Shown here: in pieces, positions 46,385-57,300 of the stretch
Layout: every line of letters begins with the position of its first letter
Numbering within the stretch: position 1 is the first letter of the stretch
Assembly: GCA_039105265.1 (NCBI GenBank)
Contig: JAPFFF010000019.1
Span: forward strand, 1,582,501 to 1,646,500
Source of the DNA: Tritrichomonas musculus
Taxonomy: Eukaryota; Parabasalia; Tritrichomonadida; Tritrichomonadidae
DNA: 64,000 nucleotides
Direction of reading: 5' to 3'
Made by a program: the position numbers and the translations under genes
Notes under the pieces: model-generated
What the model was told of the DNA's origin: nothing
The model's input: the letters and a program-made list of their open reading frames with translations, nothing else
The model's database searches: none

Positions 46385-48148
46385 TTACAATGAATTATAA
46401 TCTGTAGCAAATGTACCGCTCATCATAGCTTTCACAACCTGCATTTCATCAGTTTTTCCTTCACAATACTGCTGGAATAAAGTAGTGTTGATGAAGGCAT
46501 CAAAGAATTCTTGCTGAGAAGGTTCAACAGAGGCCAAAAACAAATCTTTATTAAAAACTGTGATTGGATGTGATGAATCAGTTGAGTCAGTAACGAAACA
46601 TGCCTTAATTTTACTTTCAAGCTCAGGAACCAAGTGTCCCGAAAATAGTTTTAATATATTTTCAACAAGAGGAGGATTAAATACATATTTGGTAGGATGA
46701 GATTTGAGATATGTTGATGGCCGCATGAAAGATGAGATTTCGTTGAAAAATTCTTCGTATTTGGGATTTAAAATTGTTTTACCTTTCCTTTCTAGTCTTT
46801 TTGGAGGAGTCATTATTGTGCTAGCATTTTCATGCAATAAATAATTGATATTTTTAATGAGCTTTTTATGATAAGGTACAATTAAGCCACTCTGAGATAA
46901 AACAGTATCTGTAACTTTCTGTTTATCAAGGTCAACAATACAAACTGTATCAGGCAAAGTTAGTGTTCCAATAGCAGATGTTGAAACAAGACCACATATA
47001 TATGGAACAGGTGATTCTAGAATTGGCAAAAAAGTTTGGTCATTTGGAATTATTGGTAATAAAGTTGCCTCTACTTTAAACGGAGTCAAAATTGTTCGAG
47101 CAGCAAGGACAGCCATTGTTAGTTTATGGAGCTGCTTACTCCTAAAAATTGTGTGATGTTCCAATAATAAAGCGGTGTATAATTTTACAATATCTTCAAC
47201 TGACAGATATGAAAATAAAACATCGAGGGTAGGAGTAGCGATGTTAATATAATCAGGCTGAGTATGCGGAATTGTTAGTGTAAGATTAACATGATTATTA
47301 TTTTCTGTTAAAATTATTGTTTTATCTCTGTTTGGAAGCGATTTCATCATGCCAAAATAAAGAAGTTCGCGGGCGAAAACATCTGGGAAACGCGTATTTG
47401 GCCACCTTCCAGTATTTTGTTCAATTGTTAAATAAGAAATTGATTCACCTTCTTCTTCAGAAGCTTTTAATTCTTCCTTAGGTGGCCTACTTGCATAGTC
47501 AGGGTTAACAACCCGATTATATAATAAAACTAAATAAGTCAAATATTGGAAATGAACAGATAAAATTGGGGTTTTTGTTAATATACAAAAACAAAAAGGA
47601 TATATTAGCGTTTGTTCTGTTGCAAAAAACGGAATACGTCTAGGATTTGCAGCAAAATGGCAACAAATTCCGTATGTATCGTCAGTTGAACCTGAAAGTC
47701 GAAATGCGAATTGGCTGATAAACATTGAGGATCTAGTATATTTTAAGCCATGAGGCTTTAAGCCGTTCGGAAAACAAAAATGAAGAACATGCTCAAATTC
47801 TTCTTCATGAAGAAGTAATGGGCAGGCAGGCGCAATGAAAAGAATACGAGGCTCTAATAATCCTTCTTCTGTGCTAACTTCGTCGTCTTTATCCTTATTT
47901 GAATTGTCGTCGTCACTGTAGGTTTCAGTTGACTCATCTTGTGTCGTTTCATTTACTGGCTTTGTGTTAAATACAGGCGGTGGTCCAACAACAAGGAGGT
48001 GTTCATAAAGTCTATTAGAACCATCGCTTTGGAGATTTTTTGGATTGAATGAACTAGCGAATGTCTTTTTACGTTCAATTTTCCGTTCGAGGGCGGCACC
48101 ATCGGTTGATCTAGCTAATAATTGATCATAGCTCACGTCCTCAGACAT
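46385..48148 (-). CDS. DENN-domain protein 1
   Basis: About 587 residues from the first ATG (MSEDVSYDQLLARSTDG). The upstream DENN part has YEHLLVVGPPPVF and FCFPNGLKPHG (near 125). The core DENN has VEDIVKLYTALLLEHHTIF (about 314-332) and LPIIPNDQTFLPILESPVPYICG (about 360-383). A dDENN-like tail (CFVTDSTDSSHPITVFNKDL, then QQEFFDAFINTTLFQQYC) closes it. DENN proteins act as guanine-nucleotide exchange factors for Rab GTPases in membrane traffic. A paralog lies at 51589. An acidic insertion follows the N-terminal segment. Confidence 0.8.
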   Translation of the reverse strand: MSEDVSYDQLLARSTDGAALERKIERKKTFASSFNPKNLQSDGSNRLYEHLLVVGPPPVFNTKPVNETTQDESTETYSDDDNSNKDKDDEVSTEEGLLEPRILFIAPACPLLLHEEEFEHVLHFCFPNGLKPHGLKYTRSSMFISQFAFRLSGSTDDTYGICCHFAANPRRIPFFATEQTLIYPFCFCILTKTPILSVHFQYLTYLVLLYNRVVNPDYASRPPKEELKASEEEGESISYLTIEQNTGRWPNTRFPDVFARELLYFGMMKSLPNRDKTIILTENNNHVNLTLTIPHTQPDYINIATPTLDVLFSYLSVEDIVKLYTALLLEHHTIFRSKQLHKLTMAVLAARTILTPFKVEATLLPIIPNDQTFLPILESPVPYICGLVSTSAIGTLTLPDTVCIVDLDKQKVTDTVLSQSGLIVPYHKKLIKNINYLLHENASTIMTPPKRLERKGKTILNPKYEEFFNEISSFMRPSTYLKSHPTKYVFNPPLVENILKLFSGHLVPELESKIKACFVTDSTDSSHPITVFNKDLFLASVEPSQQEFFDAFINTTLFQQYCEGKTDEMQVVKAMMSGTFATDYNSL

Positions 48149-49517
48149 TTGTATACGGCTTATCAATTAATAATTAAAAGAAACTTTTTCAATGCAAAAT
48201 CATCAATTATAAGAAATTTTCTGGGACTGAAAGTTGACCTACTGAAAAAGATCAACTTATTATGTAGAATACCAAATATACTTTTATATGTGCAAAATCT
48301 TACATTTTAAAGAAGAAATTCAAATATTTATATATCTAATTATGTTAAATAATATATGGACATAATATTATTTTGCATAAATTATTTGTTAATAGATAAT
48401 CATCATTTTAAATTTATGTTTGAATTAAAAATAATTAAAAATATAGTTTTTAAAGCTTTTTCAAAAACGTATTTTGAAAAATATTGGCCTAAATCAAGTC
48501 TAAAACTTTTTAAGTGGATGTAATAAATTCATTGATCCGTTTTTTATAAAATTTAAAATAATAAAAAATGTTTTTTACCATTAATATTTTAATTAAGCAA
48601 TGCATCGTATGGAATGAGTAATTTCAATACTAGAATTTCAGTTTTTTTACAGAGATGGGTACATGGTGGAGTGAAAAAGATTCTCTCCAAAATTGGTATA
48701 CAATCATTATTTTTTATAAGGATTAAAAATATATTAATTTTATTAAATTTTGTTCCGCCGATGCAGCAGGGGATTAAAAAATTTTTTTTTCTGAGAAAAA
48801 TATGTAAACTATTGAATATTTTTTATCTATTCGTAAACTATTGAAATAGATAAATTGACTGATAAATCTCTTATTTTTGCGTTTAAAATGATAAAAATGT
48901 TAAAGTTTTATTTGCTATATTATTTATAAATGTTTGCATCATTCAAAATCCACATAACTTCAAAATTGGATGAAAAAGTATTCAATTTTCATTTTTTTAA
49001 AAAATGAGAAAAAAAATTTAGAAGATTTTAAAATTAACTTTTTGAGAATATTATTTTCAAAAAAAGTTATGTTTATATCTTAAAATTAAATCGCTAAAAT
49101 ATAGAATAGATTAATTAATTATATTATATTAAAGAATTAAATACTTTTAAAATGCTTAAACATATAAATATATCCAAGATTCAAAGAGAAAAAACAAAAA
49201 CAAATTTCTCCCATTTTTTGATATATTATACATTTATCTCGGTTAATAAACAATATTTCGAAAATTTAATAAAATAATAAGTTGTTTAATTTATATATTA
49301 TTTTATATTATGAATATAATCTGAAAATGATAAATTTTTAAATGAATAGATAAATGTATTAGATCTTTCTTTTTACATAAATGATCGATTAAAATATAAA
49401 GAAATATATAACTATTTTATTCTTCAAATATGTTTATTAAAAAAATGAAAATATAATAAGATAGATTTATTATATTCTCATAATTAAAAAAAAAAAGTTT
49501 TAATTATATTAATATTT
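48149..49517. other. AT-rich intergenic region
   Basis: About 1.4 kb without a recognisable gene or repeat pair. A 76-codon frame at 48614-48844 has an ATG but biased, low-complexity content and no visible support. The promoter of the DENN gene must lie at its left edge. Confidence 0.5.
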
Positions 49518-50588
49518 TTATTGAAGTTTAGATCGCATCTCCTCAATATATTCTTTATATTCATTACCACCAAAAGCAATAACTTGATCATTTACGAGTA
49601 CATCGAGAATATCCCCAATTTTTGGCCTTTGATCTGGATCAACATTAAGGCATCTATCAATTAAGTTGTTTAATGATTCAGGAATATTTGTCGGAAGGTT
49701 ATACTTCTTTTGCCTTAAAAGCTTGACTAATTTAAGTTGCTTTAATGTATAAGCGTTAACCGCTCTACCACTGTCGTCGTTTATGGTAACTTCTCCTTGC
49801 AAAATCATTATCATTGTTACACCAAGTGAAAATATATCTGATGATATATCAGCTTTTCTTTCTTCTGTAAACATTTCTAGCGCTATATATGGAGAAGTTC
49901 CTCTTATTCCACTCATTTGTTGTTTTCCTATAACTTTTCTAGCAAGTCCAAAATCAGAAAGGTATGGCTTACAATTTTCATCGAGAAGAATATTTTCTGG
50001 TCTGATATCTCGATGCATGATGTTTAATTTTTGTAAAACTGAAACTGCTACAGAAATTCCATAAATATTAATCATTTTATTTGCATTATTATATTTAAAG
50101 TCTTCTATTATAATACTTTTAGATGCTTTAATGGGATGATCGGAGAAATCATCTTCGAAATCATCAAAAGGAGAATCAATCTTTTCTAAATTAAGTAAAG
50201 AGTATGTGGTGGATTTTGAAGGTTGATTTGCTGTTTTTTGGATTTTAATTTGATGCATTAGGCTACTTCCTCTCATAAATTTAGTAAAAATTAATCCTTC
50301 ATATTCAGGAGTTGGTGGAATATATTTTACTAAAGGTACAAATGGAAGGTTATCCTCATTCACTTGTTTATAAAGAGCAATTTCTCGATTGAAATAAAAA
50401 TTTGGTTCCTGATCTTGATTTCCAGGGGCATACGGAATGAACTGTGCAGCGAAATAATTTTTTTCGTAATTATCAGAATAAAGAATTATTTTATCGTTTA
50501 GCGGATGATATCCTTTATATTGGTAGTCACTCAAAAAAACTTCACATGGATTTAAACCTTTAGAATTTTGGGCATTTGTTGATGACAT
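49518..50588 (-). CDS. Protein kinase-like, degenerate (possible pseudokinase)
   Basis: A protein of 356 residues with a kinase fold. The catalytic loop reads HRDIRPEN (His 192, Asp 194), the DFG motif is intact (212-214), and the APE position reads ALE (SPYIALEMF). The usual VAIK lysine position reads AAQF (Gln 49), and no clear glycine-rich loop precedes it, while the C-helix Glu (69) is present. A low-complexity acidic insert (FDDFEDDFSD) lies in the hinge and C-helix region. It may be a pseudokinase or may use another lysine. A host gene, divergent from 50662 with 73 bp between. Confidence 0.75.
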   Translation of the reverse strand: MSSTNAQNSKGLNPCEVFLSDYQYKGYHPLNDKIILYSDNYEKNYFAAQFIPYAPGNQDQEPNFYFNREIALYKQVNEDNLPFVPLVKYIPPTPEYEGLIFTKFMRGSSLMHQIKIQKTANQPSKSTTYSLLNLEKIDSPFDDFEDDFSDHPIKASKSIIIEDFKYNNANKMINIYGISVAVSVLQKLNIMHRDIRPENILLDENCKPYLSDFGLARKVIGKQQMSGIRGTSPYIALEMFTEERKADISSDIFSLGVTMIMILQGEVTINDDSGRAVNAYTLKQLKLVKLLRQKKYNLPTNIPESLNNLIDRCLNVDPDQRPKIGDILDVLVNDQVIAFGGNEYKEYIEEMRSKLQ

Positions 50589-50661
50589 TATTTATTTCTT
50601 AAGAATTTGTCAATTAAATGAATACATTTAAAAAGTAATATGATTTTTTTTTGACCAAATA

Positions 50662-50985
50662 ATGACACAAACGTTTCTAATTCATTCAGATCAGACAACA
50701 GAAATACCAAAGTGCGGATCATTTACTCGCATTGATAGAATGTCAATCATTGCAGATGATAGCACAATTATTGAATATTTCAACCAGAGAGTCTCAATTT
50801 TGGCGAACGTTTCTTCATTATCTTCAGATGGACGACATATAAATATAGAGTGTGCTATTGGATCTTTTATTATAGGCCAAGATTTTGATCATTCCTGCAA
50901 TATTATTTTTTCATCCTCCGATAATTGCACATTATCAACAGTTGGAGCACCAGTTCAGATACAAGTGCTTTATACAGTCATTTGA
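50662..50985 (+). CDS. Small beta-rich protein, nucleoplasmin-like fold possible
   Basis: A protein of 107 residues, nearly all short strands. The second half (NIECAIGSFIIGQDFDHSCN, IIFSSSDNCTLSTVGAPVQI, QVLYTVI) follows the pattern of nucleoplasmin-like (NPL) domains found in histone chaperones and FKBP39-type proteins: strand, G-x-F-x-IG-x-L, a long strand, then a G-P turn and a final strand. This is a pattern judgement. It lacks the acidic tail of true chaperones. The gene is divergent from the kinase-like gene. Confidence 0.5.
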   Translation: MTQTFLIHSDQTTEIPKCGSFTRIDRMSIIADDSTIIEYFNQRVSILANVSSLSSDGRHINIECAIGSFIIGQDFDHSCNIIFSSSDNCTLSTVGAPVQIQVLYTVI

Positions 50986-51588
50986 TTGATTTTTTGCCAA
51001 TTTAATTCAAATTTTAATCGTTTCACCTCCATTTGAACTTTACTTTTGTTTGAAACAAGCAAAATCGATATAAAAATATTTCATTTCATAGCTTTTTTTC
51101 CCAAAAAATTATAATAGATAATCCACATCATAACTATAATCAAATCATTTATCAGTTTTCCTATATGACAAAGAAATGCTATTAATTATCATTATTTCTC
51201 GACTTCAATATATAATGCTCTTCATTATTCTTAAAAGAAGGCAATTAGATTCAGTTTGATATGTTTTTTTTTTTCTAAAAATTGAATATCCATAACCATA
51301 TTTTCAGAATTTCTTCTCAAAAAGTACGCTACATTCAAATAAAATTAACCTATAATTCAAACTTTTTATCCAAAAATTAACGTTTAAATCAATTATAGCC
51401 AGTAATGCATTATATATTATATACACATTACATATTGAGGCTAATGGAAAGAATATGTTATAATGATAATTGATAAAATTTATTAAGAATTAATTTATTG
51501 AAAATTTGAATAGAATTTCAATTTTTTGAATTAACATTTTGAATGATATTTATCAAATATTTGATTTAAAATTACATTTATATCAATC
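50986..51588. other. AT-rich intergenic region
   Basis: About 600 bp. No gene, repeat pair or clear promoter motif was recognised. Confidence 0.5.
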
Positions 51589-53295
51589 ATGTTTCAACGC
51601 CGTCTTTCTATTACAAATGACTCTCGAGTTCAGAGATCGATTCGGAATAAGAGGTTAGCTGCTGAATTAGAAGAGCATATCCCTAAAGTTCATAGAAATA
51701 CCAAAATGTTTGAACAATTTTTAATTCTTGGGGCTCCACCTTCTTTTGAAACCAAAAATCCAGAGCCTGTTATATTGTCATCATATCCAAGGGTTTCAAT
51801 ATCATCCCGTCCTGATAATGAAGTTAAAATGCTGATTTCGTTTTGCTTTCCAAATGGCTTTTTTCAAATAAGACGTGATGCCACTGGATTACGTACTATT
51901 CTCAGCGAATTTGTTTTTTTCCTTAAAGAAGAGTCCGATACTTTATATGGAATATGCCTTCATTTTCGAGGAAACGATAACCTCTTTTTTGCTACAGAAA
52001 AAAATCTTGACTACCCGTTTTGCTATTGCTTATTAACAACAACTCCCTTCTTTTCATCCCATTTCACATTTTTATCTTACTTTTCGCTTTTAATGGTTGA
52101 TCGAATAAGACCATTACCACATATAAATAACTCAGATATGGAGGTACTTTTACCAGCAATAAATGAAAAATTATTTGCCTCGCTTGAACTAGATGAGCAG
52201 TTTTCAGAAATAGCTGTTTATCCAGGAATAAAGGCTACACAAGCAATGCGAGACGAATTATCATTTTATTATTCATTACCTACAAAGATAAAAGATAGGA
52301 AAGTATATCCTAAGATTCCTTTATCATCAAAAATTACTTTATTTCTACCATTACATTTAAGCAAAAACCAATGCCTTGCTTACTCATCTTTTCATACTTT
52401 ATTCAATCTTCTCAAAATTCCAGATATTGTTACCATTTATACAGCTCTTTTACTCGAAATGCATATAGTTTTTATATCAAGAAGGGATCTTCATCTTTTA
52501 ACAATGTCATTAATAGCAATTTTATCACTTTTGAAGCCATTTAAAACAAGAGCAATGACGATTTTACCAATTTTACCATCTAGAAAGGATTTCCTTCAAA
52601 TACTGGACTCACCAGTACCTTATATCATTGGAACTGCATCATCAACAAAAGATGCGGATTTAATTGTTAATATTGATTCATTTGAAGTAATCGCTAATAC
52701 TCGGATTCCTTCTTTACCCAATAGAAATAATCTTATTAAGAAATTGACAGCCATAATTCATGATAATCAACAAGTATGCTCTGTACCTCAGAAAAGATTT
52801 TCCATATCACCTAATGATAACAGTTCAAATAAACAATTAAACAAAGAGTACTTAGACTTCATTGCAAGATATAACCCATACAATTTCCCTGTTATATACA
52901 TATCATTAATGAAATTGACATTTATTTTCCCACCTACTATCATCGAGTTAATTATCGATGCATTTCGTAGTAATATAATTCCTTATATGTCAGAAACAAT
53001 ACATGGGTGCTTTGTTACTGACGCAACTGATCCTAGTAACCCAGTTACTGTTTGCAATAATGGGCTTTTCTTGTGCCAAGTTCCAAATCGTGATAGAGAA
53101 TTTTATGAAAAATTCATTCAAACTGATATATGGGAGACATTTTGTGATAAACTATCAAAACCTATAGTTGAATTTAAAAAGAGTCAATCATCCGACTTTC
53201 GCGATATGAATCACGAAAGTGAAAGTGAAAAAAATAATTCAGATAACTCAAATAAAAGTGATAAACCAGTTAATAACAGTGGAAATACCAATTAA
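51589..53295 (+). CDS. DENN-domain protein 2
   Basis: A protein of 568 residues paralogous to the 46385 protein: FEQFLILGAPPSFE and FCFPNGFFQIRRDATG (near 87), SDTLYGICLHFRGN, KIPDIVTIYTALLLEMHIVF (about 278-297), ILPSRKDFLQILDSPVPYII (about 327-346) and the C-terminal CFVTDATDPSNPVTVCNNGL. It would act as a Rab GEF in membrane traffic by family. The last 40 residues are a Ser/Asn/Asp tail. Sequence identity to the first copy is moderate, so the duplication is not recent. Confidence 0.8.
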   Translation: MFQRRLSITNDSRVQRSIRNKRLAAELEEHIPKVHRNTKMFEQFLILGAPPSFETKNPEPVILSSYPRVSISSRPDNEVKMLISFCFPNGFFQIRRDATGLRTILSEFVFFLKEESDTLYGICLHFRGNDNLFFATEKNLDYPFCYCLLTTTPFFSSHFTFLSYFSLLMVDRIRPLPHINNSDMEVLLPAINEKLFASLELDEQFSEIAVYPGIKATQAMRDELSFYYSLPTKIKDRKVYPKIPLSSKITLFLPLHLSKNQCLAYSSFHTLFNLLKIPDIVTIYTALLLEMHIVFISRRDLHLLTMSLIAILSLLKPFKTRAMTILPILPSRKDFLQILDSPVPYIIGTASSTKDADLIVNIDSFEVIANTRIPSLPNRNNLIKKLTAIIHDNQQVCSVPQKRFSISPNDNSSNKQLNKEYLDFIARYNPYNFPVIYISLMKLTFIFPPTIIELIIDAFRSNIIPYMSETIHGCFVTDATDPSNPVTVCNNGLFLCQVPNRDREFYEKFIQTDIWETFCDKLSKPIVEFKKSQSSDFRDMNHESESEKNNSDNSNKSDKPVNNSGNTN

Positions 53296-53669
53296 TCAAT
53301 TAATAGTAGAAATACGAAAAAAATTATGTAGCGATATTTTCTTTTTTTATGCATTTATTGGACACCATAATTAATAGAAATAATGCAAATATTTATTATT
53401 ATTTTTCTTGTTTTAATTAAAAATTGCACATATATTAATAATTATTCTACTTCAATTGAAACTTATGAGAAGTGCGGGAACTATAAAAAGTCCCCAATGT
53501 TCTTTATTTTTTTATATTATATTATTTACTCTATATAGAATATAAAAAACATAAAATTAAAATTATTTATTCGACAGGTGAATATGGAAATAATAAGGAA
53601 AATATTTTTGGATCAAATAGATAACAGTAACTGACTTTTTAACATAAATACAAGTTATTTTAAATCTAA

Positions 53670-53877
53670 TATCAGTGTATGAAATATTCTTTATATTATT
53701 TTACCTCAATTAAGATATAATTATTATCTCTATGATCAAATAAACTTTATATTTACATAAAATAATCTGTATTTATAATCATTTTCATTCTTTTTTCTTA
53801 TTCCTATTTGATCAACGAGATAATAATTTTAGCTAAATTAATGTAAAATAATATAAAGAATATTTCATACACTGATA
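53670..53877. mobile_element. Fold-back repeat, 208 bp (MITE-like)
   Basis: The outer 35 bases at 53670-53704 are exactly complementary to 53843-53877. The inner arms continue with mismatches (ATTATTATCTC and GATCAAATA on the left are mirrored at about 53805-53832). A hairpin of about 75 bp per arm results. No clear target duplication is seen. The rest of the 53296-54334 gap is AT-rich and featureless except for a promoter-like CTATTAGTTCGAAT at 54101. Confidence 0.65.
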
Positions 53878-54334
53878 ATTAATCTATTTCATTTTATACC
53901 AATAAATGGAATATTAGGAAGTTTATTAATGAACATACTAAATTATACAAAAATACGTTTTTTACGTTCTAGCATTTCTAACTTATTTTAATTTTGGTTA
54001 AGACTAGAATTGTTAACCATTCAGAAAAAATAAAATTTTTTTATTTATTTTTAAATGAAAAACTTTTCAAATAAGCACAAAATAAAAAGGTTATTTGACT
54101 CTATTAGTTCGAATATGGATAGAATTTTTACTCATTCTTTTATAAAAAGCATAATATTTTATGAAATTTTCCATTTTTTATTACTATTCAATTGAATAAA
54201 TTATTTTATTGAAAAATAAAAATTTAATTCAATTATCAGAAATTATTTCAAATCGCTCTAGTTTTGATTCTCTTGATTTTAATTCCATTCAAAAAAAAAT
54301 TCAAGTAACTTACGTTAGAAAAAAAATTCAAAAT

Positions 54335-57300
54335 ATGAGTTTATCATCTGATATATTACTTCAGCCCAGTACTCCACAGCCAAATAAATCTATACGTTTG
54401 AATTCACCAAGACTTAAAAAACGACTTAATTATGAAAACAGCGAAAACGATAATTTTAATTTAACTGAAAGAAAGTCATATGATAAATATTCAATTATAG
54501 ACGACAGGATGATTGACAAAGAAATTCGACAACGCAAAAATTGTTTAAAATCGCTCGAGAGTCAAATGCTTGTATATAATGAAGTATTAGAACAGTCTAA
54601 ATTCGAAAAAAACAATATCGATAATAGTTTATCAGAAATATGCGCTCAGTTTGATCTCAGCAATCTAGATTCACAAATATCATATCAGAAAAAAAATATA
54701 CAAAAGAATGAACTCGAAATTGAAATGTTTAATAATTTAAAAAATTTAAATCACAAAATTGAAACTGATCAAAGTATTTCAAAAAATGACCAAATTATTA
54801 AAATTCAAAATCAATTTATCAATTATATTGAAAATGATAGTGTTACTGAGATAGATGAAAGTAATATACAGGAGAAAATCGACCAATTAACTCGTATTTT
54901 ATCTGAATTTTATGATTACGTTAAAAATAATAATATTCAAATTGATTTAAATGGAAGTAACCAATCACTTCCTATATCACCAAGAAGAATACATAAAAAT
55001 TTAAAAATTAAAAAGAAGGAAGCTGTACAAAAAGAACCTTTACAATCACCAAAGCAAGCAAATCAATTAACACCACAAAAACCATTTATAATGCGTCCAA
55101 ACAATTCGAAAATCATTTATAATACATCATTACGTGAGAATTCATGTCGAGATCATCAAGTAACGGATGAAATCGATAGTCATAAATCGCAAAAGAATAT
55201 CAAATTCGTGAATAAAAATATAAATTCAGATACCATTTCAACTCCGCCAAGTAATGAGAGAAAGAATATATTGCGGCATAAACGAAATCAAAATAGTATA
55301 GATCAAAAATCAGTTCAATCTGAATCGCCAAAATTTTCAATCCAACTTGATAATCAAATAAATGATACAGAGAAAATTCCAGATGAAGATGAGTTCTACC
55401 AAAAAATTCCAATAAATTTATCAATAGACATTACAAATCAAGTTTCGGAGCCTACAACGCCAACAAGTCCACGGCCATCACCACGCCATATCTCTAAGAA
55501 GAAACAAACTGATTCTCCAGTTAATTTTACAAACGATGAAAATGATATTCTCGATCTTAATCAATCATCAAAAATTTTAACTGAAAAGAACGAAGGCCAA
55601 CAAAGCGGAAATACATCAACTACATCTTCTAAAGGTGGAAAGTCTAATACATCTAGAAATCCACCCAAAGAAACAACAGATTCATTGATGTCAAAACGCG
55701 CAAAAGGACTTTTAAATGCTGGCAATGATGGATCTTCAGATTCAGATCCAGCACCAAATCCTCACAATCAAGGCACTGGTGGCCATAAAAAGAAAAATCG
55801 ATTTACATTATTTGATTTCCTCAATAATTTTGGTCATGTCATCGTTGACAACCTAGAAAAAGCTATTGGAAAAGAATCCACACGTAGGAAGAAGCCAAAG
55901 AAACCGAATTTGAGCAGCATCATTGATAAAGAAGCTCTCAAAAACAGCAACATCAATGCAGACGAATTAATTGGCCTTGATGATTCAAACGACTCTGATG
56001 ATAGTGACAGTGACACTGACAGCGATACTGATTCAGACTATAATTATGGATATGGAGATTCTGATGAATTAGATAGTAACGGAAATCCGATAGAAGGCAG
56101 TAAAAGCAACAGTAAAGGGAAAAGTAAAGGCAAAGGCAAAAATAGAGATAAAGTTGGCGGCAAAGAAGAAAGTCATGGCGGACATCATCACAAGAAAGGA
56201 AGCAATCCGAACAAAGTTAATGAATTGAATGGGCTCACAAAAGATCAAGAAGCTGAAATCCTCAAAAACTTCGAGAACGGAGGAGAAATTCCTAAAGGCT
56301 ATGCTGTTCTAGTTGGCAAAAATGGTGAAAAAGTGATCGTTCAAACCGTTTACGGAATTGAAGACGAAGACGACGCCGAGATCAACTTCGTTAAAGAAGC
56401 CATCTTCGAAGAAGAGATGCAATTGAAGGACATGGAAGAAAAGGACATGATTAAAGCCAAATACGAGAAAGTAAACAAGAAGCACAGAAGCCCTCCTGAA
56501 TTCGACTACGAAGTTGCTGAAGACGAAGACTTTTCGTTCATAATTAGGAAGAGGCAAATCAAGTTTCATCGTGTCACTGTTGAGCGCGATGGGAGGAAGT
56601 TTGATGAAAGACAACCGAAGCCGATAGAAGAGTTTGAGTACATCGAAGTTGACAAAGCCGAAAAACCGTCGAAAACCGCCACAAAAAGTTCGAAAGGCAA
56701 AGGCAAATCTGCATCTAATTCGAACGAAACAAAAGAAGAGTTCGACTCAAGTCAAAGGACAGAACTTGTGAAGCGTTACATTGAATTTGAATACACCGAC
56801 GTTGAGTCAGAAGGAGGAACAATTCGAAAGGCACACGTCCCCATTCCAAGGAGGATCGATTACGAATGGATCCAGATGAAAGAAGACCCGACAATGATAG
56901 GAAAGTACCCTAAGCAGTGGGGCTACAGGTGGACATATGGAAACCGAGGCAAAAGGATAAAAGTTTGCTATGATAAACGGTCGCTCGTTGAAGAGCAGAC
57001 TCGTGACTGGAAAGGGAACCCAACGACTGTCATGAAGAAGGTGAGGATGGAAGAGGTAATTGTCGACTGCGACGATGGAATCAAAAGAAAAATTAAAAGA
57101 CCCATTCAAAAAGTGGAATTTGAACTCTTTGAGGTTGAAAATGAAGACGGAACTTTTTCAATCGTTAAACGGCCCATCATTTTCACACAGCTGGAGAACG
57201 GCACGTGGAAGAGGGTCGATTCAGAGGAAGACTTTTTCTATGAACAAGTTGAAATTGACGGCCATTTATCAATTGAAAAACGCCATAAAGAATATGAGCT

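Noticed and set aside
48614-48844. 76-codon frame between the DENN and kinase genes
   Set aside because: Biased composition, no motif, no promoter signal.
53296-54334. Spliced 5' exon for the 54335 gene starting near 54114
   Set aside because: No trichomonad-type splice signals were recognised and the upstream frame closes quickly.
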